This document shows, piece after piece, positions 43,553 to 50,799 of a DNA stretch of 64,000 nucleotides. The notes below the pieces were generated by a model. That model made no database searches. It had not been told where the DNA came from and saw nothing but the letters and a program-made list of their open reading frames with translations. How positions within the stretch are numbered: the first letter of the stretch is position 1; each line of letters begins with the position of its first letter. Source of the stretch: CBDFKS01 sp965248905 (GTDB lineage: Bacteria > Chloroflexota > Dehalococcoidia > Lucifugimonadales > JAGWBF01); NCBI GenBank assembly GCA_965248905.1, contig CBDFKS010000007.1:248001-312000 (forward strand), written 5' to 3'. The position numbers were made by a program, and so were the translations under genes.

Positions 43553-44170
43553 CTAATGTACGGAATATCTTTCGGCGTTCGACTCCTCAACCAGGGCATC
43601 AATCACTGAGAGTATTCTAGTAGTCTCCCGCTCTGCGATCTTCTCCAGAGATCCTCTTACTTCGCGTCTGTTGGGGTGAAACAGCTCTGCTAAAGACATG
43701 ATCGCGCTCCATGAACTGCGTTTGACAATGGATCGGGCGCGCTCAATGAGGACCTCACGTTGCACAAAATCCCTTTCTCTAGCGGCTAGCTCCATTTGGG
43801 TCTCAACGATACGCAGGCCGGCTTCCACACGGGCTTGTAACTCGTCGGCCGAGTAGGGCTTGGTGATGTAGTCATTTGCCCCGGCACGTAATCCGGCAAT
43901 GATCTCTTCAGGTTGGTTCCTACCCGTCAGGATGATCAAATAAACATTGCGCAGCTTACTAGCCCCTCTAACCTTCTGGCACAGTGATACTCCATCCAGT
44001 CTGGGCATCATCCAATCGAGAATGGCTAATTGGGGAGGGTCTTGGCCCTGAAACTCTTGCCAGGCTTGTTCGCCATCGCGAGTCGCGATTACGTCGTATC
44101 CCCACTTGACTAACCCGGCTTGGAGGAATCTGCTTGAAACTATATCGTCGTCGCTTATAAGAATTCTCAT
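43553..44170 (-). CDS. Response regulator: receiver plus helical output
   Basis: 205 residues. The receiver domain has the acidic pair DDD near residue 8, ILDWMMPRLDG with the phospho-Asp, LTG and the KPYS lysine. After residue ~125 comes a helical segment (ARSIVKRSSWSAIMSLAELF), not a known DNA-binding or enzymatic output. The start overlaps the kinase stop by 4 bp (ATGA). It is probably the terminal receiver, or a feedback element, of the neighbouring phosphorelay. Confidence 0.85.
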   Translation of the reverse strand: MRILISDDDIVSSRFLQAGLVKWGYDVIATRDGEQAWQEFQGQDPPQLAILDWMMPRLDGVSLCQKVRGASKLRNVYLIILTGRNQPEEIIAGLRAGANDYITKPYSADELQARVEAGLRIVETQMELAARERDFVQREVLIERARSIVKRSSWSAIMSLAELFHPNRREVRGSLEKIAERETTRILSVIDALVEESNAERYSVH

Positions 44171-46488
44171 ACCGTTAGCTCTTCCGTAACCGCGGTCAGC
44201 GCTCGGTTCAAACGTGAGACCTCCCTGTCGAGTTCTTCAAAGGCATGATTCACGTCTGCAAAGTCTCTCTGCCGACCCATTTCTTCCAGCCTGAATGCGG
44301 CTTCCCAGGGTTTTTTGATACCGAAGTTGCCCACAGCACCCTTCAACGCGTGGGCGCTCCGCTCCAGGGATGTGCCATCGCCACATGCTATGGACTCTTT
44401 GATTTCTGAAAGCATGCTTCCGGAGCTCTCGCTGAATAATCTTGCCACTTCTTCAAATAGCTCCCTGTCCCCGTCGACTCTCTTGAAGGCATCTGTGAAA
44501 TCAAATTCGGAATCAGCCATCGAATCACCTCTTGGGCGTCCCGTCAAAGTTCGTGTCAGCTCAAACATAGCTTGTACGTCTACAGGCTTGGAGAGGTATC
44601 CATCCATACCTGACGCCAAGCAACGTTCCCGATCTCCACTCATGGCATGGGCGGTCATCGCAACAATGGGTATATTGGACTTCCCGTCCACCTTCATTTG
44701 CCGAATAACGGCTGTTGCTTGGAGACCATCCATTTGGGGCATCTGTAAATCCATCAGAATCAAATCAAAGGACTCGTTCTCAACAGCTCCGACCGCATCT
44801 CTTCCGTTGCCGACAACCACAACCTGGTGGCCCTTCTTTGCGAGAATCTTTTCCACCAACCGCTGGTTGACTAAATTGTCCTCCGCTAAAAGGATTCTAA
44901 GAACGCCCGGTGCTTCTGCTGGGATCGATCTCTCTATCGTCCAATTCGCGGCTTCGCTGTCTCCAACCCATGGTCGGCCTTGAACCAGGCCGTTAGACCC
45001 GGAGGTGTCAGTTCTCGCCAATGATTCATCCCGCTGCCTCTCAGGTGCCATGCCTAGCGATGCAGTGAAGTGGAAGGTGCTACCATTGCCAATCTCACTC
45101 TCTACCCAGATATCACCTTGCATCAAGGAAACCAGTTCGGATGAAATGGTTAACCCCAGTCCGGCACCCTGATAGTTGCGTGTCGTCGAACTGTCGGCTT
45201 GAGTAAACGGATCGAAGATCCGGTCTATGTCTTCTGGACTGATTCCGATACCCTGGTCCTTAACTGTGAACTCTAGGCACACAGTGTTTTCGGTTGATTG
45301 TCGCACTCCAACTTCGACGGTAACATCTCCCTTGTCCGTAAACTTGATAGCGTTTCCAATCAAATTTATCAACACCTGTTTCAGCCTGGTAGTATCACCT
45401 ACCAACTCATTTGGGACTTCGGAGTGAACCTGATAATTCAGATTTAGCCCCTTCTGTCCGGCAGCCAATTCGAATATCCGAATACAGCTTTCAACACTGG
45501 CCCGAAGGTCCAGCGAGACAGGGTCCAGATCTAACTTGCCCGCTGCGATTTTCGAGAGGTCAAGGATACCCTGGACCAATCCTAAAAGTGATTCTGAGCA
45601 ATCCTTGGCCGTGGTCAAATATTCTCGCTGCTCGGTGGTTAAGGCGGTATCAAGGGCCAAGTTCATCATTCCCAAGATTCCGTTCATGGGAGTCCGGATT
45701 TCGTGACTCACATTTGCCAGGAACTGGCTTTTTGCCCGAGAACCCGCTTCAGCCGTTTCCTTCGACTTTTGCAGTTCCAACTCGAATTCTTTGCGCTCAG
45801 TAATATCCCGGATCGAGACGACATGCGCCGAGGTACCCTGATGCATGGTATCGGTGACCCGCAGTTCAGCCACAACGGAATGACCATCGCGGCGGGAGAT
45901 CTCAATCTCTCTGCTTTCGCCATCGACTATTGAGAATTCAAAGGGTGACTTCACCAAGCAGTTTGGTTCCTGGTCGAATATCTTTTCGGCTGCTGGATTT
46001 GAATAGACAACTGTCCCATCCCGATTGATGATCAAGATGCCGTCGGATACTTTGTGAGCCACGTTCTTAAGACTGTCTTCGCTCATGAGTCGAAGCTGCT
46101 CGTGCACCCTGTTGCGCTCAATGGCGTACCGAATTGAGCGAACAAGCAATATGTGTATCGTCTCGTCCTTGAAAACGTAATCCTCGGCTCCGTGGGCCAA
46201 GCAATTGACGGCGAATTCCTTGTCGTCAATTGCGGTCAGAACAACGATTGGAACCGTTGGGGCTTTGGCCCGAACAGCTAGTAACGTATCAAGTTCACTG
46301 CTATCCGGCAGCATGAGGTCCAGCAGCACCACATCGATGTTGCTTGCACCAAGGTAGTTCAGCCCCGCAGCAAGATGGTCAGCGCGTATAAACTCCAGCT
46401 GAGTGGACTCAGCCGCCAGAACCTTTCTCACAAGGCTCGCGTGGTCATTGTTATCTTCTATGAGCAGGACTGTGATCGAACTATCCAC
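44167..46488 (-). CDS. Hybrid histidine kinase: REC-PAS-HisKA-HATPase-REC-HPt
   Basis: 773 residues from GTG. Order: receiver 1 (Asp57 in LLDLMLPDSSE), PAS (~140-230, GILIINRDGTVVYSNPAAEK), HisKA with NVSHEIRTPMNG (His262), HATPase (NLIGNAIKFTDKG, DQGIGIS, GAGLGLTIS), receiver 2 (LMDLQMPQMDG) and an HPt domain with HALKGAVGNFG. No transmembrane segment is present, so it is a cytoplasmic sensor that itself receives phosphate at its N-terminus. The cascade fits BarA-type multistep relays. It stands between the REC-ATPase gene and the output receiver. Confidence 0.93.
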   Translation of the reverse strand: MDSSITVLLIEDNNDHASLVRKVLAAESTQLEFIRADHLAAGLNYLGASNIDVVLLDLMLPDSSELDTLLAVRAKAPTVPIVVLTAIDDKEFAVNCLAHGAEDYVFKDETIHILLVRSIRYAIERNRVHEQLRLMSEDSLKNVAHKVSDGILIINRDGTVVYSNPAAEKIFDQEPNCLVKSPFEFSIVDGESREIEISRRDGHSVVAELRVTDTMHQGTSAHVVSIRDITERKEFELELQKSKETAEAGSRAKSQFLANVSHEIRTPMNGILGMMNLALDTALTTEQREYLTTAKDCSESLLGLVQGILDLSKIAAGKLDLDPVSLDLRASVESCIRIFELAAGQKGLNLNYQVHSEVPNELVGDTTRLKQVLINLIGNAIKFTDKGDVTVEVGVRQSTENTVCLEFTVKDQGIGISPEDIDRIFDPFTQADSSTTRNYQGAGLGLTISSELVSLMQGDIWVESEIGNGSTFHFTASLGMAPERQRDESLARTDTSGSNGLVQGRPWVGDSEAANWTIERSIPAEAPGVLRILLAEDNLVNQRLVEKILAKKGHQVVVVGNGRDAVGAVENESFDLILMDLQMPQMDGLQATAVIRQMKVDGKSNIPIVAMTAHAMSGDRERCLASGMDGYLSKPVDVQAMFELTRTLTGRPRGDSMADSEFDFTDAFKRVDGDRELFEEVARLFSESSGSMLSEIKESIACGDGTSLERSAHALKGAVGNFGIKKPWEAAFRLEEMGRQRDFADVNHAFEELDREVSRLNRALTAVTEELTV

Positions 46489-46529
46489 AATTTCCCAACC
46501 CCAATTTGGCTTTTAATGCTAACCCGTGG

Positions 46530-47732
46530 CTACACTGTTATCTTTGAAATCGGGCTTAATCGCATTCCTATTCCAGGGTAAACCTCGAAGCCCACTATGT
46601 TGCCGGTGTCCAGCACCGCGGCGTGTATTTTACACACCTCGATTGTCTTGACCAATTTTGGTCCCATCTTAGCTACGATCAATCTCATGTGCGCATCGCA
46701 CACAGCCGCAAGCCTAACCAACCATTTCTCATCCAGTGTAGCTGAGTGAGCCACCAGAATAATCGTCCTTCCGTTTGTACACAAACGTTTGCATGATGAG
46801 ATGAACTTGATCATCGCGGTCTCCGAGCTGTGAGCGGCCAGATTGGTAATCGCATCTAAAACTATGGTCTTGAAACGGCTTGGCAGGCGTTCTATTTCTT
46901 TGGCAAGGATGGTCAGATTTCGCTCGGCATCTCCGCATATGACAGACTCGTCAAGGGGATAGATACGAAACTTGCCGTCCTCATAGTATTCAGATACGTC
47001 GAGATTTATAGATGCCATCTGTTTGATGAGGCTATGGGTAGTATCTTCGAAACTGAAGTAAGCGGCGGAGTGCCCCTTTACTAGGGTTGTATAGGTCAGA
47101 TGCTGACAAAATACACTCTTGCCTGCGGAAAGATCGCCTTCTATAAAGGATAGAGAGCCTAATGGGATTCCCCCACCGAGTTTCTCATCCAGCATGAAGT
47201 TCCCTACGCCTATTGCGTCAGGGGTATGATAGGTCTCATCGGGTTCGCGTCTGAGGGGCAAGGATTCCTCCCAGTCTATGGACCTATCGCCGTTATTGGC
47301 GTTATCAATCCCGTCTTCATCATCATAATCTTCAGCTGGCGTCACCGGGACCTCTTCAACTGGCCTATCCAATTCGCGGCAGGCGGCTCGAATCGCCAAA
47401 CGTAGAACGTCGGGCTCCAGGGGCTTGGCGATGTAATGGCTGGCCCCGAAGCTCATTGCAACCGATTCACCCTTCTGTACCGGGACGTTGGTTAGCATGA
47501 TCACCGGCATACGACGTGTGGCATGATTGTCTTGTAGCCGCCTGAGCACTTCCAGCCCATCCATTGCCGGCATGTGAATGTCTAACACAACTACAACGGG
47601 GTTGTTCTGCACTGCTGTCTCGTAGGCCGAGACTCCGTCTTTAGCCTCAAGGACTTCGTGCTCTTCTTTTTCGCAAATTCGTCTAACGATTAGCCTGGTG
47701 CCCGCATCGTCGTCCGCAACTAATATCCTCAT
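46530..47732 (-). CDS. Receiver domain fused to a FlaH/KaiC-type ATPase
   Basis: 400 residues; AGGAG before the ATG. Residues 1-125 are a receiver (DDD at 7-9, Asp51 in LDIHMPAMDG, Lys103). An acidic linker (~126-170) leads to a RecA-fold ATPase: LDEKLGGGIPLGSLSFIEGD, Walker A GDLSAGKS (199-206), then YFSFEDTTHSLIKQM, IYPLDES and Walker B TIVLDAITNL. The block pattern is close to archaellum ATPase FlaH (ArlH) and KaiC. No archaellum genes lie nearby. This may be a phosphorylation-switched ATPase that moves or assembles something. Confidence 0.85.
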   Translation of the reverse strand: MRILVADDDAGTRLIVRRICEKEEHEVLEAKDGVSAYETAVQNNPVVVVLDIHMPAMDGLEVLRRLQDNHATRRMPVIMLTNVPVQKGESVAMSFGASHYIAKPLEPDVLRLAIRAACRELDRPVEEVPVTPAEDYDDEDGIDNANNGDRSIDWEESLPLRREPDETYHTPDAIGVGNFMLDEKLGGGIPLGSLSFIEGDLSAGKSVFCQHLTYTTLVKGHSAAYFSFEDTTHSLIKQMASINLDVSEYYEDGKFRIYPLDESVICGDAERNLTILAKEIERLPSRFKTIVLDAITNLAAHSSETAMIKFISSCKRLCTNGRTIILVAHSATLDEKWLVRLAAVCDAHMRLIVAKMGPKLVKTIEVCKIHAAVLDTGNIVGFEVYPGIGMRLSPISKITV

Positions 47733-47780
47733 CCGCTCTCCTAATGGGGGTCTTGAATGTATTTGAGCATGGTCGCGCTC

Positions 47781-48164
47781 CTAATACACTGATGAATCTT
47801 CTAACTCACGACAGGCTGCCCTAACCGCCAACCTAAGAAGGTCAGAATCTAGGGGCTTTGAAAGATAATGCCTGGCCCCGAAGCTCATCGCAACCGATTC
47901 CGCCTTCACCACCGGCACGTTAGAGAGCATAATGACAGGCATGCGACGTCCAGCTGGATCGTCCTGAAGCTTCTCAAGCACTTCCAGTCCATCCATCGAT
48001 GGCATCTTTATGTCCAAGATCATTACCGCGGGCCTCTCCCGCACCGCAGTCGCATAGGCTGTCCGTCCGTCTCTCGCCTCTAGGACTTCATGTCCTTCTT
48101 TTTGACAGACACGTTTGGCTATGAGCCTTGTACCTGGATCGTCGTCCGCTACTAATATCTTCAT
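47781..48164 (-). CDS. Single-domain response regulator (CheY-like)
   Basis: 127 residues from the ATG at 48164. MKILVADDDPGTRLIAKRVC, LDIKMPSMDGLEVLEKL, LSNVPVVKAESVAMSFGARH and the KPLD lysine form a complete receiver with no output domain. It is very similar to the receiver of the next gene (SVAMSFGA and RLAVRAACREL are shared), so one is a recent duplicate of the other. It may compete for phosphate from the hybrid kinase. Confidence 0.9.
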   Translation of the reverse strand: MKILVADDDPGTRLIAKRVCQKEGHEVLEARDGRTAYATAVRERPAVMILDIKMPSMDGLEVLEKLQDDPAGRRMPVIMLSNVPVVKAESVAMSFGARHYLSKPLDSDLLRLAVRAACRELEDSSVY

Positions 48165-48170
48165 CCACAC

Positions 48171-48466
48171 CCCTACCGTTGTGTTGAATGTATTTCCGCT
48201 AAGTGTCCTTAAGCGCCAGCTATGGACCTACACGAGAACACCTTTGAGTAGATCACAAAACGTAATATCACAAAGCAAGCATATAGGAGCCTGCGGCTAG
48301 TAGCCTAGTGGGACAACACCTACACAAGAGGGGGTATTCACTCCGTCCGTACCACTGCTCTGCCCCCACTCCGGGAGAACTCTTGAACATCCGGCGCGAG
48401 CCGCCGCCACATATCTATGGTATGCTTATGTAGTGCTTTGTGCTACAATCCAACAAGGTAGAGCGC
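48171..48466. other. Intergenic region before the toxin-antitoxin pair
   Basis: About 300 bp without a gene. TACAAT at 48444-48449 is a candidate -10, lying ~18 bp before the preferred BrnT start. This is one reason to choose the GTG at 48467 over the GTG at 48440. Confidence 0.4.
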
Positions 48467-48751
48467 GTGTTCAATCAGCTACTCTGGCGGCCCGATCGGA
48501 TCGACCACATCGTCAGGCATCAGCTCACATCCGAAGAAGTAGAAGAGGTGGTATTTGACAATCCGGATAAGAAGCTCTTTCGTGGGCCGCGTTCGGATCG
48601 AGACCGGACTCGACACATCTACTATGTGTACGGGCGTATGCAAGCGGGATGTCACCTTCTGGTGGTGCTCTTGAACTTGGACAGGGGGCAAGCGCTCCCC
48701 GTGACGGCAAGGGACATGGCGCAAAATGAGAAGCGGCGGTACGGGAGGTGA
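48467..48751 (+). CDS. BrnT-like toxin (RNase)
   Basis: 94 residues from the GTG at 48467, after AAGGTAGAG. LLWRPDRIDHIVRHQLTSEE, VEEVVFDNP, RHIYYVYGRMQAGCHLLVVL and LPVTARDMAQNEKRRYG follow the BrnT pattern (F.WD..K...I..HGV..EE..EVF, then R....R.M...E...Y). BrnT is a type II ribonuclease toxin. The antitoxin gene lies at once downstream with near-overlap, the usual order for BrnT/BrnA. Confidence 0.8.
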   Translation: MFNQLLWRPDRIDHIVRHQLTSEEVEEVVFDNPDKKLFRGPRSDRDRTRHIYYVYGRMQAGCHLLVVLLNLDRGQALPVTARDMAQNEKRRYGR

Positions 48752-48753
48752 CT

Positions 48754-49020
48754 ATGCAGCGGACAAAGTACCCACCAAACACCGAAGACGTAGAGAAGTT
48801 GGCCCAGTTCTTCGATCAGGTTGACACGACAGAGTTAGCAGGCCTGGAAGAGGTGTCCGAAGTCCCAGAGCGCGATCTGGTCAGCGTAAGCCTTCGGTTG
48901 CCACGTCGTGACGTAGAGGTACTCAAGCGAGTAGCAGCCCGAGAAGGGCTTGCACCTAGTACCTTCATGCGATGGGTGTTGCGCCGATTCGTGCGAAGTC
49001 TTACCGCCGGCCAACAGTAG
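48754..49020 (+). CDS. BrnA-like antitoxin
   Basis: 88 residues. The N-terminal half (LAQFFDQVDTTELAGLEEVS) should bind the toxin; the C-terminal half (LVSVSLRLPRRDVEVLKRVA, GLAPSTFMRWVLRRFV) is a ribbon-helix-helix. Such antitoxins repress their own operon and neutralise the partner. Confidence 0.8.
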   Translation: MQRTKYPPNTEDVEKLAQFFDQVDTTELAGLEEVSEVPERDLVSVSLRLPRRDVEVLKRVAAREGLAPSTFMRWVLRRFVRSLTAGQQ

Positions 49021-49053
49021 CTCGCTCGCACACGAACAGAGAAAAGTGTAGCT

Positions 49054-49368
49054 TCATTGGCTTCCTTGAGTGAGCTTCGTTGCGAACTCCCGGGACCGCT
49101 GGCGCTGCTCATCCGTGGCTCCCAGCTCGATGCCATGGGTCTCGGCCAGGTGGTACAGATCATACATCGATGTGTCCAGCAGTTCGGCAGCGCGGCTCAT
49201 ACTGGTCCTGCCTTCAGAGACTAGCTTGAGTACATAGTGAGCCGCTCCTTGGTGAACCCACTGGCGCAGCGTGGCTGCCTTATCCGTGTGCTGCTCCCGG
49301 GCGCTGATAGCAGCCAATTCCTCGAGATTCTGCGGGATACGCAGCGGTATAACCTTATTCTTGCTCAT
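49054..49368 (-). CDS. Ribbon-helix-helix/UPF0175-like antitoxin-type regulator
   Basis: 104 residues. KVIPLRIPQNLEELAAISAR and KAATLRQWVHQGAAHYVLKL form an RHH-like N-terminus; SEGRTSMSRAAELLDTSMYD is a helix-turn-helix-like segment as in UPF0175 antitoxins. It is convergent with the BrnT/BrnA pair and has no visible toxin partner. It may be the remnant of a second toxin-antitoxin system. Confidence 0.65.
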   Translation of the reverse strand: MSKNKVIPLRIPQNLEELAAISAREQHTDKAATLRQWVHQGAAHYVLKLVSEGRTSMSRAAELLDTSMYDLYHLAETHGIELGATDEQRQRSREFATKLTQGSQ

Positions 49369-49532
49369 GCGTTCTGTCCTCTGATTTCCAGTTCTTGCCG
49401 GGCGTCCCAGTATGCACCAAGACGGATCGCCGGTCGAATGCTCTCAATGGCCTGCTGTGTACTACACACTATTACAATTTACCACGGAATGATAAGCGCT
49501 TGTATCCGAGGCGGATAAGCGACTAAGGAGGG

Positions 49533-50024
49533 TTAACGAAGATGGTGCCATACGATGCCCATGCCGCTGCCAAAGAAGCCGCCGATGAGGAGGCCCCCGA
49601 AGGCACCCTCGAGGCCATCGTTCAGCGTGCCGAAAATGCCGCCAATGATGGCGCCGCCGATGGCGCCGACGACGATGCTGACGCCCCAGAAGGTCCAAGT
49701 CAGATCGTTGGGGCCATTGCCTTTGTCATCCCATCCACCAACCCTTCCTGGAACCAAATTATATAGAAAAGCCCCAATAGCTCCTGCTATAAATCCAAAG
49801 ATTGCGAAAAGGATTGGCATACCTATGATTGCAAAGAATGCAAGTGCTGTACCTTTACTTACTCCCGGGGTGAAGTCGCTCACCAGTACGCCTTTACTTA
49901 CAAGTACATCATAAATAGCTCCAATAACTGCATATAATATTCCAGCAATCAAACCTACAAATGCCAACAGAATAGCTTGCAAATTTGCTAAGGAGAGCAC
50001 TCCAATTTCTTTTGATTTTGCCAT
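49533..50024 (-). CDS. Small polytopic membrane protein with Gly-zipper helices
   Basis: 163 residues, three to four membrane segments (LLAFVGLIAGILYAVIGAIY, GTALAFFAIIGMPILFAIFG, then Gly-rich GAIGGAIIGGIFGTL and GGLLIGGFFGSGMG). Gly-x3-Gly patterns favour close packing of helices. No family recognised; it may be a stress-related or channel-like protein. Confidence 0.65.
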   Translation of the reverse strand: MAKSKEIGVLSLANLQAILLAFVGLIAGILYAVIGAIYDVLVSKGVLVSDFTPGVSKGTALAFFAIIGMPILFAIFGFIAGAIGAFLYNLVPGRVGGWDDKGNGPNDLTWTFWGVSIVVGAIGGAIIGGIFGTLNDGLEGAFGGLLIGGFFGSGMGIVWHHLR

Positions 50025-50083
50025 TATTTATTAACCTTGCTCCGTTTCGTCCATCCTGTGTGACTCAGCTATTAATAAGGTTC

Positions 50084-50521
50084 TTACTCCGTACGATCGG
50101 GGGCGCCTGTGTACTGAATGTTGCCTAAAGCTACTCTTTCATCCATTCTCTCTTGTGCCATGTAGCTCTCAAATGCCTCCCTGCCATCTCTTGACAACGT
50201 GAGCCACAGGCTGGGCACCACGACCAACAGGGGAACCAATAGGCCTGCGGACGGGAGCAGTAGGACCGACGATATGGCTAAAAGGGGGCGCGCTACCGCG
50301 TTGCGCCGCAAGAGTGCCAATCCGTTGACCATCCCAATGGCTCCTATCACAAGGGCTCCCGCGAAGAAAACCCAATACCCATCTGAAACTTCAGTTGCCG
50401 AAGGAGCGTTGCCTTGGGCGAGGGAGAAGAGGTTAGTCAATACATAGGCAAAGGCGAGGCCTCCCAGGCCAAGCCAACCGGCACCGAGGATCTTGATATT
50501 GCGATTGATGGTCTCAGGCAT
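50084..50521 (-). CDS. Small membrane protein, four TM segments
   Basis: 145 residues. Hydrophobic segments ILGAGWLGLGGLAFAYVLTN, YWVFFAGALVIGAIGMVNGL and LLAISSVLLLPSAGLLVPLL, plus a fourth close by, with a basic/acidic cytosolic C-terminus. I recognise no family. It reads in the same direction as the preceding membrane gene and may share transcription with it. Confidence 0.6.
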   Translation of the reverse strand: MPETINRNIKILGAGWLGLGGLAFAYVLTNLFSLAQGNAPSATEVSDGYWVFFAGALVIGAIGMVNGLALLRRNAVARPLLAISSVLLLPSAGLLVPLLVVVPSLWLTLSRDGREAFESYMAQERMDERVALGNIQYTGAPDRTE

Positions 50522-50727
50522 TGTCAGTCACCTCCTGGTCTCGTTGACCATCAGGCTATCTGGTTTGGGAGATACAGACCAGGTGTTAATGTACTAATCC
50601 TGCGCTGACGAATGTACTATCTTCATCTACAGTGGCAAGGCTGCCAACAAGGTTCTGCGGATTGTTCCCTCAGCTCCACTCTGAAAGCACCCGCGAAGAG
50701 CTCTGATCGTGGTCGGTCAAGTAGGTA

Positions 50728-50775
50728 TTGACATTAGAACTAATATTCTATATCTTTGGAAAGAACTAACGTTCC
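50728..50775 (+). promoter_or_regulatory. SOS promoter with two LexA boxes
   Basis: TTGACA (50728-50733), a 17-bp spacer and TATCTT (50751-50756). Box 1, AGAACTAATATTCT (50736-50749), fills the spacer. Box 2, AGAACTAACGTTCC (50762-50775), covers the start region and contains a perfect GAAC-N4-GTTC. This is the LexA site form of Gram-positives and Chloroflexota. Box 1 is a weaker variant. LexA bound here would block RNA polymerase. Confidence 0.85.
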
Positions 50776-50799
50776 ATCATTCCATACAGGGAGATCGCG

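Noticed and set aside
46530..48164. Archaellum operon
   Set aside because: Only a FlaH-like domain is present. No flaI, flaJ or archaellin gene lies in the window.
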